From CAYPNP01 sp964412195 (lineage in GTDB: Bacteria; Acidobacteriota; JAAYUB01): 64,000 bases of DNA. Positions 7,945-16,162 of this stretch are shown in pieces; the first letter of the stretch is position 1, and every line of letters begins with the position of its first letter. Position numbers and translations under genes: made by a program. The notes under the pieces are model-generated. The model saw only the letters and a program-made list of their open reading frames with translations. It searched no databases and was not told where the DNA came from. Location of the stretch: assembly GCA_964412195.1 (NCBI GenBank), contig CAYPNP010000023.1, forward strand, positions 11,570 to 75,569, written 5' to 3'.

Positions 7945-8580
7945 TTAGAAAAGCTCCTCCGTCTTCGACGTCAGGTGGCAGCTCTCGTTGACTCGGGTCA
8001 GCGTGAAGCCCAGGCGCGGCTGGTGCTCCACCACCGAGTATGAGCCGGTGTCCAGGTAGAACTTCCAGAACCAGTCGTGCTCCAGGCCTACCGCCGCGGC
8101 GAGAGCCGCCTTGACCACGCTGCGGTGGCTGACCACCGCCACTGCCTCGCCGGCGTGGCGCTCGGCCAGCTTCCGCAGCCCGGCGCCGGCCCGCGCCAGC
8201 AGGTCCGCCAGGGACTCCCCGCCCGGGATGGCCAGCGTCTCGGGGGCGTAGACCCACCGCTGCCACAGCTCCGGCGTGCGCGTCTGGACATCCTCCTTGG
8301 CCTGGCCTTCCCACTCCCCCAGGCAGATGTTGTGGAACTCCTCCATCGGCCGGACCGCCAAGCCGCGGGCCTCCGCCAGCGGCCGGGCCGTCTCCTGGGC
8401 GCGGATCATGGGGCTGGAGTACACCGCGCGCAGCGGGACGTCCGCCAGCGCCGCCGCCAACTGGCGCGCCTGCGCGAGGCCGTTGTCGTTCAGGGGGATG
8501 TCGGTGCGCCCGCGGAAGATGTTGCGGACGTTCATCGCGGTCTCACCGTGGCGGATCAGGTAGAGCGTCGTGCGGGGCAT
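7945..8580 (-). CDS. histidine phosphatase family protein (phosphoglycerate mutase-like)
   Basis: A 211-residue protein of the CobC/GpmB-type histidine phosphatase superfamily. The catalytic RHG is in LYLIRHGETAMNVRNIFRGR. The helper acidic region follows (EEFHNICLGEWEGQ), with the second catalytic His in VAVVSHRSVVKAALAAAVG. These enzymes hydrolyse phosphate esters through a phosphohistidine; the substrate is not given by sequence. The gene overlaps the upstream membrane-protein gene by 38 bp on the same strand, implying co-transcription. The residues after about 185 (TSKTEELF) are variable in the family. Confidence 0.88.
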   Translation of the reverse strand: MPRTTLYLIRHGETAMNVRNIFRGRTDIPLNDNGLAQARQLAAALADVPLRAVYSSPMIRAQETARPLAEARGLAVRPMEEFHNICLGEWEGQAKEDVQTRTPELWQRWVYAPETLAIPGGESLADLLARAGAGLRKLAERHAGEAVAVVSHRSVVKAALAAAVGLEHDWFWKFYLDTGSYSVVEHQPRLGFTLTRVNESCHLTSKTEELF

Positions 8581-9664
8581 CGTCGGGCCTCCGGGTGAAG
8601 TAGTGCACCGCCTGGATGTAGAGCAGCGGGAACAGGATGTAGGCCAGTTTCCGCAGCCCGTAGGCGGGGGTGTATTGCCAGCCGGCCGCGGCCATGGCGA
8701 TGCCGGCGACCAGGGGCAGGGCCAGCCCCAGGGTGAACAGGCCGAGCAGCCGCTGGAAGGCGCTCAGGCGCTGGGGGGCCTGCCGGCGCTGGAGGTGCGT
8801 CATCATGGCCATCAGGCCGCCGACCGCCCCGCCGACCAGCAGGAGCATGAAGGCGTCGTTCAGGATCCGGAACACCGGGAAGAACCGGAGCAGCGCCGAC
8901 GGGTCGGGCGAGCGGTCCAGCCGCTGGAGGAAATCCACGCCGACGTACAGGTAGGAAGCGTAGAGAATCCCCAGCACAGCCAGCAGCGTGCGGAGCACGA
9001 AATGGGGGCGGATCACGGGTGTCTCCGTGGGCGGCAGGAGCGTGCCCAGCGTCGCCACCACGGCCGGCAGGAAGCAGACCAGCAGCTCGATCCCCAGCAG
9101 CACCCCGCCGGCGCCCAGGCCGAATTCCGACAGCAGGTAGGCGAGGTTGAGCTGGAAGAACGGCGTCAGCAGCGCCAGCAGGAGGAAGAGCGCCGCGCTG
9201 AGCCGCGACAGGACGCCTTCCGGGCGGAACAGGAAGAGGAAGTAGGCCGCCGCGGCCAGGAACACGATCTTGACCAGGACCTCGGCGAAGATGGCCACGT
9301 TAACCGGGTTCAGCACGGGCGCCGTCGTGGGGCCGCCATCATACGGGAGTTCCGAGACCCGCCCGCCGCGCTGCACTTCGAACGTATGCCGGCCGCCCGG
9401 CCGCTGGCCCATCTTGATGGCGTACAGGCGGTCGAGCAGGGAGTCGGGCTGGCTGTCGATGGCCTGGATGCGGTCGCCCTCGCGGAAGCCCGCCGCGGCC
9501 CAGCGGGAACCGGCCACCACGCCGATGACCTCGAGGTCCCGCCCGGCGGTCTGGCAGAAGATCCCGTGGTCCGGCCCGTCCACCTGGGCAAAGACCGTCA
9601 GGGCCAGCAGCACCGCCGCCAGCAGCAGGCCGCCGCCAAACCCGGCCCAGAGCATCCGCTGCAT
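8543..9664 (-). CDS. membrane protein with PDZ-like periplasmic domain and 7-8 transmembrane segments
   Basis: A 373-residue protein. The N-terminal membrane segment (LLLAAVLLALTVFA) is followed by a PDZ-like domain of about 75 residues (VIGVVAGSRWAAAGFREGDR, ELPYDGGP). About seven or eight hydrophobic segments run from residue 120 to the end (VKIVFLAAAAYFLFLF, LSAALFLLLALLTPFF, GIELLVCFLPAVVATLG and others). This resembles the sensory part of Acidobacteria-type sensors in which PDZ-7TM regions precede a histidine kinase or SpoIIE phosphatase. Here the protein ends after the last membrane segment, with no output domain. GGAGGAGG lies before the ATG. It is co-transcribed with the phosphatase. 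Confidence 0.7.
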   Translation of the reverse strand: MQRMLWAGFGGGLLLAAVLLALTVFAQVDGPDHGIFCQTAGRDLEVIGVVAGSRWAAAGFREGDRIQAIDSQPDSLLDRLYAIKMGQRPGGRHTFEVQRGGRVSELPYDGGPTTAPVLNPVNVAIFAEVLVKIVFLAAAAYFLFLFRPEGVLSRLSAALFLLLALLTPFFQLNLAYLLSEFGLGAGGVLLGIELLVCFLPAVVATLGTLLPPTETPVIRPHFVLRTLLAVLGILYASYLYVGVDFLQRLDRSPDPSALLRFFPVFRILNDAFMLLLVGGAVGGLMAMMTHLQRRQAPQRLSAFQRLLGLFTLGLALPLVAGIAMAAAGWQYTPAYGLRKLAYILFPLLYIQAVHYFTRRPDDAPHDALPDPPR

Positions 9665-9689
9665 CGAGCCTCCTCCCCCGCCGGTCCGG

Positions 9690-10952
9690 TCAGTGCTCCG
9701 GCTTCGGCGCCGGGCGTCCGGACGCCTTTTCCACCGTTTGGAAGAACCGGAGGAAGTTCCCGCCCAGGATCTTCTGCACCTGCGCCTCGGTGAATCCCCG
9801 CTTCAGCAGGTGGTAGGTGACCAGCGGCAGGTCCTGGCAGCCGCGCATCCCCTCCGGCAGGTCAGAGATGCCGTCGAAATCCGAGCCGAGGCCGACGTGG
9901 TCCTCGCCCGCCACCTCGATCACGTGGGCGATGTGGTCCACCAGCACGTCCACCGGGGGCCGCGGGATGGGATTCTTGGCGTTGAGCGCCTCGACCTCGC
10001 GGAAGTAGCCCTCCAGGTCGTTGTTAAACTTGGGCCGGATCTTGTCCAGCTCCGGCTTCAGCCGCGCCCGCCGCTCGTTGTTCAGCCGATCGTATTCGGC
10101 GCTCAGGAAGGCCGGGAAGAAATTGATGTCGATGACGCCGCCGCGCTCGGCGATGGCCCGGATCAGGTCGTCGGGCAGGTTGCGCGGCGTGTCGCACAGG
10201 GCCCGGCAGCACGAGTGGGAGGCAAAGACCGGGGCCGAGCTGACGGCCAGGATGTCGCGTACTGTTGCGTCGCTGAGGTGCGACACGTCGATCATCATCC
10301 CCTGGCGGTTCATCTCGCGGATCACCGTCTCGCCCCACGGGCTGAGCCCGTCCCACTGGGCCTTGTCGGTGGAGGAGTCGCACAGGAAGTTGCTCTTCAT
10401 GTGGCAGAGGGTGACGTAGCGGACGCCCAGCCGGTAGTAGAAGCGCAGCAGGTCCAGGCGGTCCTTGAGGATGGGCGTGGCGTCCTCCATGCCGAGGCAG
10501 AGGGAGGCCTTGCCGGCCCGGTGGTTGCGGACGAGGTCTGCACTGGAGCGGGCCAGGGCCAGCTGGGCGGGGTGGCTGTCCACCTGTTCGAGGACCGCCT
10601 CGAGCTGCCCGATGGCCTCGGGCTCGGCGTCGGCGCCCTCGAGCCGGGGCGCGATGAAGAGGGCCATGAACTCGGCGTCCAGGCCGCCCTGGCGCATCTT
10701 GGCCAGGTCCACGTGGCCGTCGTCGTGCCAGGCGGTGAAGTCGAAGCCGGGCTTTTCCATCCGGCCGGGGCCGTCGCAGTGGGTGTCGATCACCAGGCTG
10801 CGGTGGGTCAGGGCCACCGCCCGCTGCCAGAGCTTGGCGTCCAGACCGGCGGGGACTGCCTTGTCGGACGAAGCAGCCGGGGCAGTTGCGAACGCGGCCG
10901 CGACGCCGCACAGCACCAGCAGGACCAGAAACCACGGGCGCCAACGATTCAC
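9690..10952 (-). CDS. membrane dipeptidase (peptidase family M19)
   Basis: A 420-residue exported protein of the renal-dipeptidase family, which cleaves dipeptides with a di-zinc centre. A signal peptide (FLVLLVLCGVAAAFATAPAA) is followed by the metal-site motifs: DTHCDGP (HxD), the bridging glutamate in LCLGMEDATPI, then IDVSHLSD and FASHSCC, and GEDHVGLGSDFDGISDLPEG near the C-terminus. The start is the GTG at 10952 with AGGAGG 6 bp upstream. The gene lies 25 bp upstream of the PDZ membrane protein on the same strand, so the three may form one operon. It is likely periplasmic or envelope-bound. Confidence 0.92.
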   Translation of the reverse strand: MNRWRPWFLVLLVLCGVAAAFATAPAASSDKAVPAGLDAKLWQRAVALTHRSLVIDTHCDGPGRMEKPGFDFTAWHDDGHVDLAKMRQGGLDAEFMALFIAPRLEGADAEPEAIGQLEAVLEQVDSHPAQLALARSSADLVRNHRAGKASLCLGMEDATPILKDRLDLLRFYYRLGVRYVTLCHMKSNFLCDSSTDKAQWDGLSPWGETVIREMNRQGMMIDVSHLSDATVRDILAVSSAPVFASHSCCRALCDTPRNLPDDLIRAIAERGGVIDINFFPAFLSAEYDRLNNERRARLKPELDKIRPKFNNDLEGYFREVEALNAKNPIPRPPVDVLVDHIAHVIEVAGEDHVGLGSDFDGISDLPEGMRGCQDLPLVTYHLLKRGFTEAQVQKILGGNFLRFFQTVEKASGRPAPKPEH

Positions 10953-11077
10953 GGGGAAACCTCCTGGGCGGAATGGCAGACAAGGGATCATTTCACCACA
11001 AAAGACATCCGCACACCAAGGTGAAAGATCAGACACCGGGAAAGCCGCCCGGGTTCCAGCGCAATCACGGTCCGCCC

Positions 11078-11150
11078 GTAGTACCGGTCCGCCGGCCCGG
11101 GAACACCGCCTTCTCACGATTCTGTTCCGGGGCGGGCCGACCCGGACCAC
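11078..11150. repeat. foldback element, GTAGTCCGGGTCCGCCGG-type arms
   Basis: Imperfect 27-bp inverted arms at 11078-11104 and 11124-11150 with a 19-bp loop, about 20 of 27 matching. The same arm type occurs at 25684-25754 (paired) and 43726-43752 (single). It lies between divergent genes (10953-11346); I see nothing else supported in that gap. Confidence 0.7.
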
Positions 11151-11346
11151 CCTTCGTCCCGCGTCCGGGGGCCGCGGTCTACGTCCCGGGGCCTCGGTGG
11201 ACGAAGCCGGGCAAATTGACGGAATCACACGATTTGCCATTGATCCGAACAACTTGCGGGCGTATATTCTGAAAATACCGAAAAATTCCATGGGATGCCG
11301 TCGGATTGCCAGCGATCCCAGGGAATGCAATTTTCCAGGAGGTACC

Positions 11347-12096
11347 ATGCCGGTCGACGTTGAAAAGATCCTTCGCCCGACGGACACCCCCCTGCCTCCC
11401 TTCCCCCCCAAGCACATGACGCTGGCCGGCGGGGAGACGATGGTGGTCCGCCAGGTCGGCCGGGAGGAGATCCCGGCCATCCTGCCGCACGTGGAGGCCC
11501 TGATGCACGTGGAGCGGGACTTCTACGACATCGTGGCCGCCCGCGTCTACGCAGAGCTGCTGTCCTACTACCGCCACCGCGTCGTGGACGAGTACGTCCT
11601 CATCGCCCAGATCGACGGAGAGCTCTCCGCCGTGGTCAACGGCCGGCGGATGGACGCGGACTACGGGATGTCCTACCACACCCTGTCCCTGCGCCGCGGC
11701 CTGCGGGTGGGCGCCCACGCCTTCGCCGCCAAGATGGAATACCACATGGACATCCTCGGCCAGAAGGAGGTCCTGATCGTGGCCGAATCCCCCATCGGCT
11801 TTCGCCGCTGGATGATCGAGTACAAGCTGGAGCAGCGGTTCCACATCCCCCACGAGCTGGGCGGATGCCCCTCCTGGTCCCTGACGCGGCCGCTGTTCGA
11901 AGCCGCCCGCGGCAGCCTGGTCGTCGGGCGGCGCCCCGTGCCGCCGGAGCTGCTGGAGCGGGCCATGCGCGCCATCCTGCCGCCGTCCGACCCGCCGAAG
12001 CCGCCGGCCGACCTGCTGGCCGCCACGCGGTCGCTCTACGACGCCACCGGCACGGCGCTCATGTCCCAGGGCTGGATCCTGGGCGGGAGGAAATGA
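11347..12096 (+). CDS. possible GNAT-like acyltransferase linked to thiolase operon
   Basis: A 249-residue protein that I do not recognise with certainty. The middle (ALMHVERDFYDIVAARVYAE, IAQIDGELSAVVNGRR, LRVGAHAFAAKMEYHMDILG, EVLIVAESPIGFRRWM) has the alternating strand-helix pattern and late I/V-rich strand seen in GNAT acyltransferases, but the acetyl-CoA loop is not clear. Around residues 195-225 it is rich in proline. AGGAGG is 4 bp before the ATG. Its stop overlaps the thiolase start (ATGA), so it is made with the thiolase and DUF35 proteins. A CoA-related role is inferred from this coupling only. Confidence 0.45.
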   Translation: MPVDVEKILRPTDTPLPPFPPKHMTLAGGETMVVRQVGREEIPAILPHVEALMHVERDFYDIVAARVYAELLSYYRHRVVDEYVLIAQIDGELSAVVNGRRMDADYGMSYHTLSLRRGLRVGAHAFAAKMEYHMDILGQKEVLIVAESPIGFRRWMIEYKLEQRFHIPHELGGCPSWSLTRPLFEAARGSLVVGRRPVPPELLERAMRAILPPSDPPKPPADLLAATRSLYDATGTALMSQGWILGGRK

Positions 12097-13274
12097 CCAT
12101 GCGCAAAGTCTACGCCGTCGGGCTGGGCATCACCAGCTTCACCCGCCTGGAATACCCCCTCTCCGAGATCGCCGCCTACGCCGGCATGATGGCCATGCGC
12201 GACGCCGGCCTGTCCGCGGTGGACCATGTCTACGTGGCCAACATGGGCGCCTGCCGCCTCAACCACCAGAGCGGCCTCGCCAGCGCCGTGGTGGACAGCC
12301 TGAGCCTGACCCCCGCCGGGGCCGAGACCATCGAGAACGGGCCGGCCTCCGGCGCCAGCGCCCTGAAGGCCGGCTTCATGGCCGTCGCCTCCGGGGTGCA
12401 CGACGTGGTCATGGTCATCGGCGCGGAGCGGATGCGCGAGGCCAACAACCTGGAGACCACCGATTTTGTGGCCACCCTCACCCACCCCATCGCCGAGCAC
12501 GTCTACGGCGTGACCCTGCCCTCGCTGGCCGCCATGTTCACCCGGCTCTACATGCAGAAGTACGGCGTCACCGAGCGCCACCTGGCCATGGTGGCGGTGA
12601 AAAACCACGACCACGCCCTGCTGAACTTCTTCGCCCACCTGCACGAGAAGATCACGCTGGAGGGCATCCTCGACTCGCCGGAGGCCTCCACCAACAACCC
12701 GTACGTGTCGGAGCCGCTGCGCTTCTTCGACTGCTGCCCGGTCTCCGACGGCGGCGCCTGCGTGATCCTGGCGTCCGCCGAGGTGGCCCGCAAGCTCGGC
12801 AAGCCCATGGTGCGGCTCGCCGGCGTGGGCCAGGCCACCGACACCCACGCGGTGCACGAGCGCGAGGACCCGACCGAGCTGACCGCCGTGCGGCTGGCGG
12901 CGCAGAAGTCATTCAAGATGGCCGGCGTCCAGCCCGCCGACGTCCACGTGGCCGAGCTGCACGACGCCTTCACCATCCTCGAGATCGTGGAGAGCGAGGA
13001 GGCCGGCTTCTTCCCCAAGGGCCAGGGCCACCTCGCCCTGGAGCGCGGCGAAACCCGGCTGGGCGGCCGCCTCCCCATCAACACCTCGGGCGGGCTCAAG
13101 GCCAAGGGGCACCCCGTGGGCGCCACCGGCGTCGGGCAGGCCCACGAGATCGTCCTGCAGCTGCGCGGTGAAGCGGAGAAACGGCAGGTTCCCAACGCCA
13201 AGGTCGGCTTCACCTGCAACTTCGGCGGCTTCGGCAACAACGTGGTCTGCCTGACCTTCATCCGGGAGGACTGA
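12093..13274 (+). CDS. thiolase-like protein (SCP-x type) lacking the nucleophilic cysteine
   Basis: A 393-residue member of the thiolase fold, closest to SCP-x/acetyl-CoA acetyltransferase-like proteins that work with DUF35 partners. The C-terminal motifs are intact: ELHDAFTILEIVE, INTSGGLKAKGHPVGATGVG and CNFGGFGNN. At the position of the acyl-accepting cysteine (usual form CASG), the sequence reads ENGPASGASAL with Pro84 in place of Cys. It may therefore be a non-canonical condensing or cleaving enzyme, or a scaffold. It overlaps the upstream gene by 4 bp and is followed after 1 bp by the zinc-ribbon partner, which supports a complex. Confidence 0.82.
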   Translation: MTMRKVYAVGLGITSFTRLEYPLSEIAAYAGMMAMRDAGLSAVDHVYVANMGACRLNHQSGLASAVVDSLSLTPAGAETIENGPASGASALKAGFMAVASGVHDVVMVIGAERMREANNLETTDFVATLTHPIAEHVYGVTLPSLAAMFTRLYMQKYGVTERHLAMVAVKNHDHALLNFFAHLHEKITLEGILDSPEASTNNPYVSEPLRFFDCCPVSDGGACVILASAEVARKLGKPMVRLAGVGQATDTHAVHEREDPTELTAVRLAAQKSFKMAGVQPADVHVAELHDAFTILEIVESEEAGFFPKGQGHLALERGETRLGGRLPINTSGGLKAKGHPVGATGVGQAHEIVLQLRGEAEKRQVPNAKVGFTCNFGGFGNNVVCLTFIRED

Positions 13275-13275
13275 C

Positions 13276-13623
13276 ATGGAACGGAACATTTACGGATACA
13301 AATGCCGGCACTGCGGGCACATCCACTACCCCTACCGGATGCGCTGCCGGAAGTGCGGCCAGACCGAGTACACCGACTTCGAGCTGGTGCCCCTGCCGAA
13401 GCGGGGGAAGCTGCTGACCCACACGAAGCTCTACAACCTGCCGTCGGACTTCATGCTCGCCACCCTCCAGCTGGGCATGGTGGAGCTGGAGAACGGCGTG
13501 CGGGTGCTGGGGCAGGTCCGGGCGCCCAATCCGGCCATGGGCATGGCCGTGGAGGCGAAGATCGAGGTGGTCCGCACCACGGACTATGACAGCTTCTACG
13601 GCATGGTCTTCTACCCGGCGTGA
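13276..13623 (+). CDS. DUF35 zinc-ribbon/OB-fold acyl-CoA partner protein
   Basis: A 115-residue protein. An N-terminal zinc ribbon (C10-x2-C13 in YKCRHCGHIHYPYR, C24-x2-C27 in MRCRKCGQTEY) is followed by an OB-fold (LLTHTKLYNLPSDF, GMVELENGVRVLGQVRAP). This is the typical partner of SCP-x-type thiolases. In archaeal HMG-CoA synthase/thiolase complexes the DUF35 protein bridges enzymes and channels CoA. It starts 1 bp after the thiolase stop and its own stop overlaps the next start. It probably binds the thiolase-like protein upstream. Confidence 0.88.
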   Translation: MERNIYGYKCRHCGHIHYPYRMRCRKCGQTEYTDFELVPLPKRGKLLTHTKLYNLPSDFMLATLQLGMVELENGVRVLGQVRAPNPAMGMAVEAKIEVVRTTDYDSFYGMVFYPA

Positions 13624-14447
13624 TGCGCGTCCACGTCGGCGACCGGGTCGGGGAAGGAACCTGGGATCTCCATTCCCGCTTTCCCCGGTCCATCAATTTT
13701 CTGCGGGGGATGGAGCTGGTCTCCGTGGTGCTCCCCGAGGTCGGGGCCGGGCCGCACGCCGTGGTAACGGGAGCCCTCCCCGGCGGAGAGACTCCGCGAC
13801 TGGCGGTGGGCGAAGGCTGGCTGGCCCTCGCCGGCCAACGGTTCGAGTTCACGGCGGCGGATGTCTACAACAGCCGACCGGACTGGGGAGTCCCCGATGC
13901 GGCCCGGCTGGCGGCGGGCCTAAGATCTTTGCAGGAGCTGCTGCCGCGGCATGCTCCCGTTGGGAGCCTGGCGCGGCTGGGAGACGGCCAGCCTCGGGAA
14001 GCCCGACCGTCGGCCTTCGACCGGGAGCTGGAGCGCCGTTTCCTCCAGGGGCGGGAGCTGCTCCTGGGAAACGATCCGGCCGCCGGCGCCCGGCTGCTGC
14101 ATGGCCTCGGCCTGGGGCTCACGCCGGCGGGGGACGATTTCTTGGCCGGGGTGCTCCACGGCTGGCGGCTGCGCGAGGCCTGGTGGGGGGAGCGCGTCGG
14201 GTCCCGCGTCGAGGCGGCGTACGGCGAATGCGCGGGCGGCGGCAACCCGTTCTCGGCGGCGTTCCTGCGCGAGGCGTACGAGGGTTGGGTCTTCGAACGC
14301 CTGGAGCGTTTGGTCCGGGCACTGTTGGGTGGCTCCCCCGAGGCAGTCGAAGGATCTGCGGTCAGTCTGTTCGCCGTGGGCGCCACGTCCGGGGCCGACC
14401 TGGCCGCGGGACTGGCGGCGGCGCTGGCGGGCGGCGGAAAGGATTGA
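13623..14447 (+). CDS. allH: DUF2877 protein, AllH-like subunit of oxamate carbamoyltransferase
   Basis: A 274-residue protein of the DUF2877 family, to which E. coli YlbF/AllH (about 271 residues) belongs. A conserved region near residues 150-180 (GAR LLHGLGLGLTPAGDDFLAGV) and a later NPFSAAFLREAYEG block are visible. With AllF and AllG it forms the catabolic oxamate carbamoyltransferase, which splits oxalurate phosphorolytically to oxamate and carbamoyl phosphate. The ATG overlaps the DUF35 stop (TGATG), so the cluster is translationally joined to the thiolase set. AllF follows after 3 bp. The role in this organism is inferred from family and neighbours. Confidence 0.78.
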   Translation: MRVHVGDRVGEGTWDLHSRFPRSINFLRGMELVSVVLPEVGAGPHAVVTGALPGGETPRLAVGEGWLALAGQRFEFTAADVYNSRPDWGVPDAARLAAGLRSLQELLPRHAPVGSLARLGDGQPREARPSAFDRELERRFLQGRELLLGNDPAAGARLLHGLGLGLTPAGDDFLAGVLHGWRLREAWWGERVGSRVEAAYGECAGGGNPFSAAFLREAYEGWVFERLERLVRALLGGSPEAVEGSAVSLFAVGATSGADLAAGLAAALAGGGKD

Positions 14448-14450
14448 GCG

Positions 14451-16037
14451 ATGGCGGTCAAGGGAAAAGTCAAGCCGGGCGAGTACTTCGACTCCGTGAC
14501 GCTGATGCTGGCGGGGCGGGACCTGTCCGGCCTGCCGGGGGTGATCGACGCCGCGGTGGTCATGGGCACCCGCGAGAACCTGGCCATCCTGGAGGCGTCG
14601 GGTCTGCTCTGCCCGGAGTTCGCGGCGGCCGGCGACACGGACCTCCTGCTGGCGGTCAAAGCCGGCGACGAGGCGGCGGCCGCCCGGGCCCTGGACGCCG
14701 CCGAAAAGCGGCTGGCTGAACGCAAGAGCAAACCTGCCGGCCCCGCCGGAACGGCTTCCGCCCGCAGTCTGGAGGGCGCACTCAAGCTCCAGCCCGGCAG
14801 CCGGCTGGCCCTGATCTCCGTGGCCGGGCGGTACGCGGCCGCGGAGGCTTGGAAGGCCCTCGACCGCGGCCTCCACGTCATGCTCTTCTCCGACAACGTG
14901 AGCCTGGAATCGGAAATCGCCCTGAAGCGGGCGGCGCGGGAGCGCGGGTTGCTGGTCATGGGGCCCGACTGCGGGACGGCCATCGTCAACGGCGTCCCCC
15001 TAGGCTTCGCCAACGCCGTGGCGCAGGGCAGCGTCGGGATCGTCGCCGCGGCGGGCACAGGGCTGCAGGAGGTCTCCGTGCTCGTGTCCAACGCCGGCGC
15101 GGGGATCTCGCAGGCCCTGGGCACCGGCGGGCGCGACGTGAAACAGGACGTGGGCGGCCTCATGTTTGTCGAGGCACTGCGGGCGCTGGCGGACGACCCG
15201 GCGACGGCCGTGATCCTGCTGGTGTCCAAGCCGCCCCACCCCGCGGCGCTGGAGCCCATCGCCGCGGCCTGCCGGAATATCAGAAAGCCCGTTGTCTCCA
15301 TCTTCCTGGGCGCTCCTCCTGAGACGGCGGGCGCCTTCTCCACCCACGCCGCGGCCACCCTCGAAGAGGCGGCGCTCGTGGCTGCCCGCATCGCCCGGGA
15401 GGGAGTCGCAGCGGCGAAGGATTCAGCGGCCATCGTCCGCCGCGAGCTGAAGGCCCGGAATGCGTCCATCCGGGAGGAGGCCGACGGGCTGGCGAGAGGA
15501 TTGACCTCGGGGCGGAAGTACCTCCGCGGGCTGTTCAGCGGCGGCACGTTCTGCTCGGAGGCCCAACTCGTCCTGACGGGAACGCTGTCCGGGCTCTGGT
15601 CCAACGCGCCGGCGGGCAACGCGCAGAAGCTGGAGGACGCCCTCCACAGCCGGCAGAACACGCTGGTGGACTTGGGCGAGGACGAGTTCACCGTCGGCCG
15701 CCCGCACCCCATGATCGACTACGACTTGCGCCTGCGGCGGATGAAGGCGGAGATCCACGATCCGGAGACCGCGGTGATCCTGCTGGACGTGGTGCTGGGC
15801 TACGGCTCCCACCCCGATCCGGCGGGCGAATTGGTCCCGCTGATCCGGGCGGCCGCCGGGCAGATCCGGGTCATCTGTTCGGTGACGGGGACCGACCGCG
15901 ACCCCCAGAACCGGTCCCGGGTGGCCGAGGCCCTCGAGGCGGCCGGCGCCCGGATCATGCCCTCCAACGCCGCCGCGGCGCGGCTGGCCGGTGCTGTCTG
16001 CAGCCGGCTTCAGAGAAAAGAGCGAATTCGATGTTGA
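14451..16037 (+). CDS. allF: FdrA/AllF family protein, oxamate carbamoyltransferase subunit
   Basis: A 528-residue protein with two succinyl-CoA synthetase-like halves. A short N-terminal region (GEYFDSVTLMLAGRDLSGLP, residues 8-50) is followed by a nucleotide-type fold (LALISVAGRYAAAEAWKALD) with the family signature VMGPDCGTAIVNGVPLGFAN near 165-185, and by a C-terminal half with LFSGGTFCSEAQLVLTG and LLDVVLGYGSHPDPAGEL. E. coli FdrA is of similar size (555). It lies between AllH and AllG in the usual grouping. No carbamate kinase, the usual energy-yielding partner, is seen in the window. Confidence 0.85.
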   Translation: MAVKGKVKPGEYFDSVTLMLAGRDLSGLPGVIDAAVVMGTRENLAILEASGLLCPEFAAAGDTDLLLAVKAGDEAAAARALDAAEKRLAERKSKPAGPAGTASARSLEGALKLQPGSRLALISVAGRYAAAEAWKALDRGLHVMLFSDNVSLESEIALKRAARERGLLVMGPDCGTAIVNGVPLGFANAVAQGSVGIVAAAGTGLQEVSVLVSNAGAGISQALGTGGRDVKQDVGGLMFVEALRALADDPATAVILLVSKPPHPAALEPIAAACRNIRKPVVSIFLGAPPETAGAFSTHAAATLEEAALVAARIAREGVAAAKDSAAIVRRELKARNASIREEADGLARGLTSGRKYLRGLFSGGTFCSEAQLVLTGTLSGLWSNAPAGNAQKLEDALHSRQNTLVDLGEDEFTVGRPHPMIDYDLRLRRMKAEIHDPETAVILLDVVLGYGSHPDPAGELVPLIRAAAGQIRVICSVTGTDRDPQNRSRVAEALEAAGARIMPSNAAAARLAGAVCSRLQRKERIRC

Positions 16038-16049
16038 ACGTTGACATCA

Positions 16050-16146
16050 TTCACCGCAGAGGCGCGGAGGCGCAGAGAAAGCCGTCGGATCCGGGTTCGG
16101 ATCAAACAATCTGTGTGTTCTCAGCGTCTCCGCGTCTCCGCGGTCA
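16050..16146. repeat. foldback element, CCGCAGAGGCGC-type arms, allF/allG junction
   Basis: The left arm (16050-16077, TCACCGCAGAGGCGCGGAGG onward) and right arm (16119-16145, ending CTCCGCGGTC) are inverted copies built from GCGCAGAG/GCGTCTCC units, with a core of about 40 bp. It fills the gap between allF and allG. The same type is at 20721-20819. Confidence 0.85.
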
Positions 16147-16162
16147 ATAAACAGGAGTGCCG

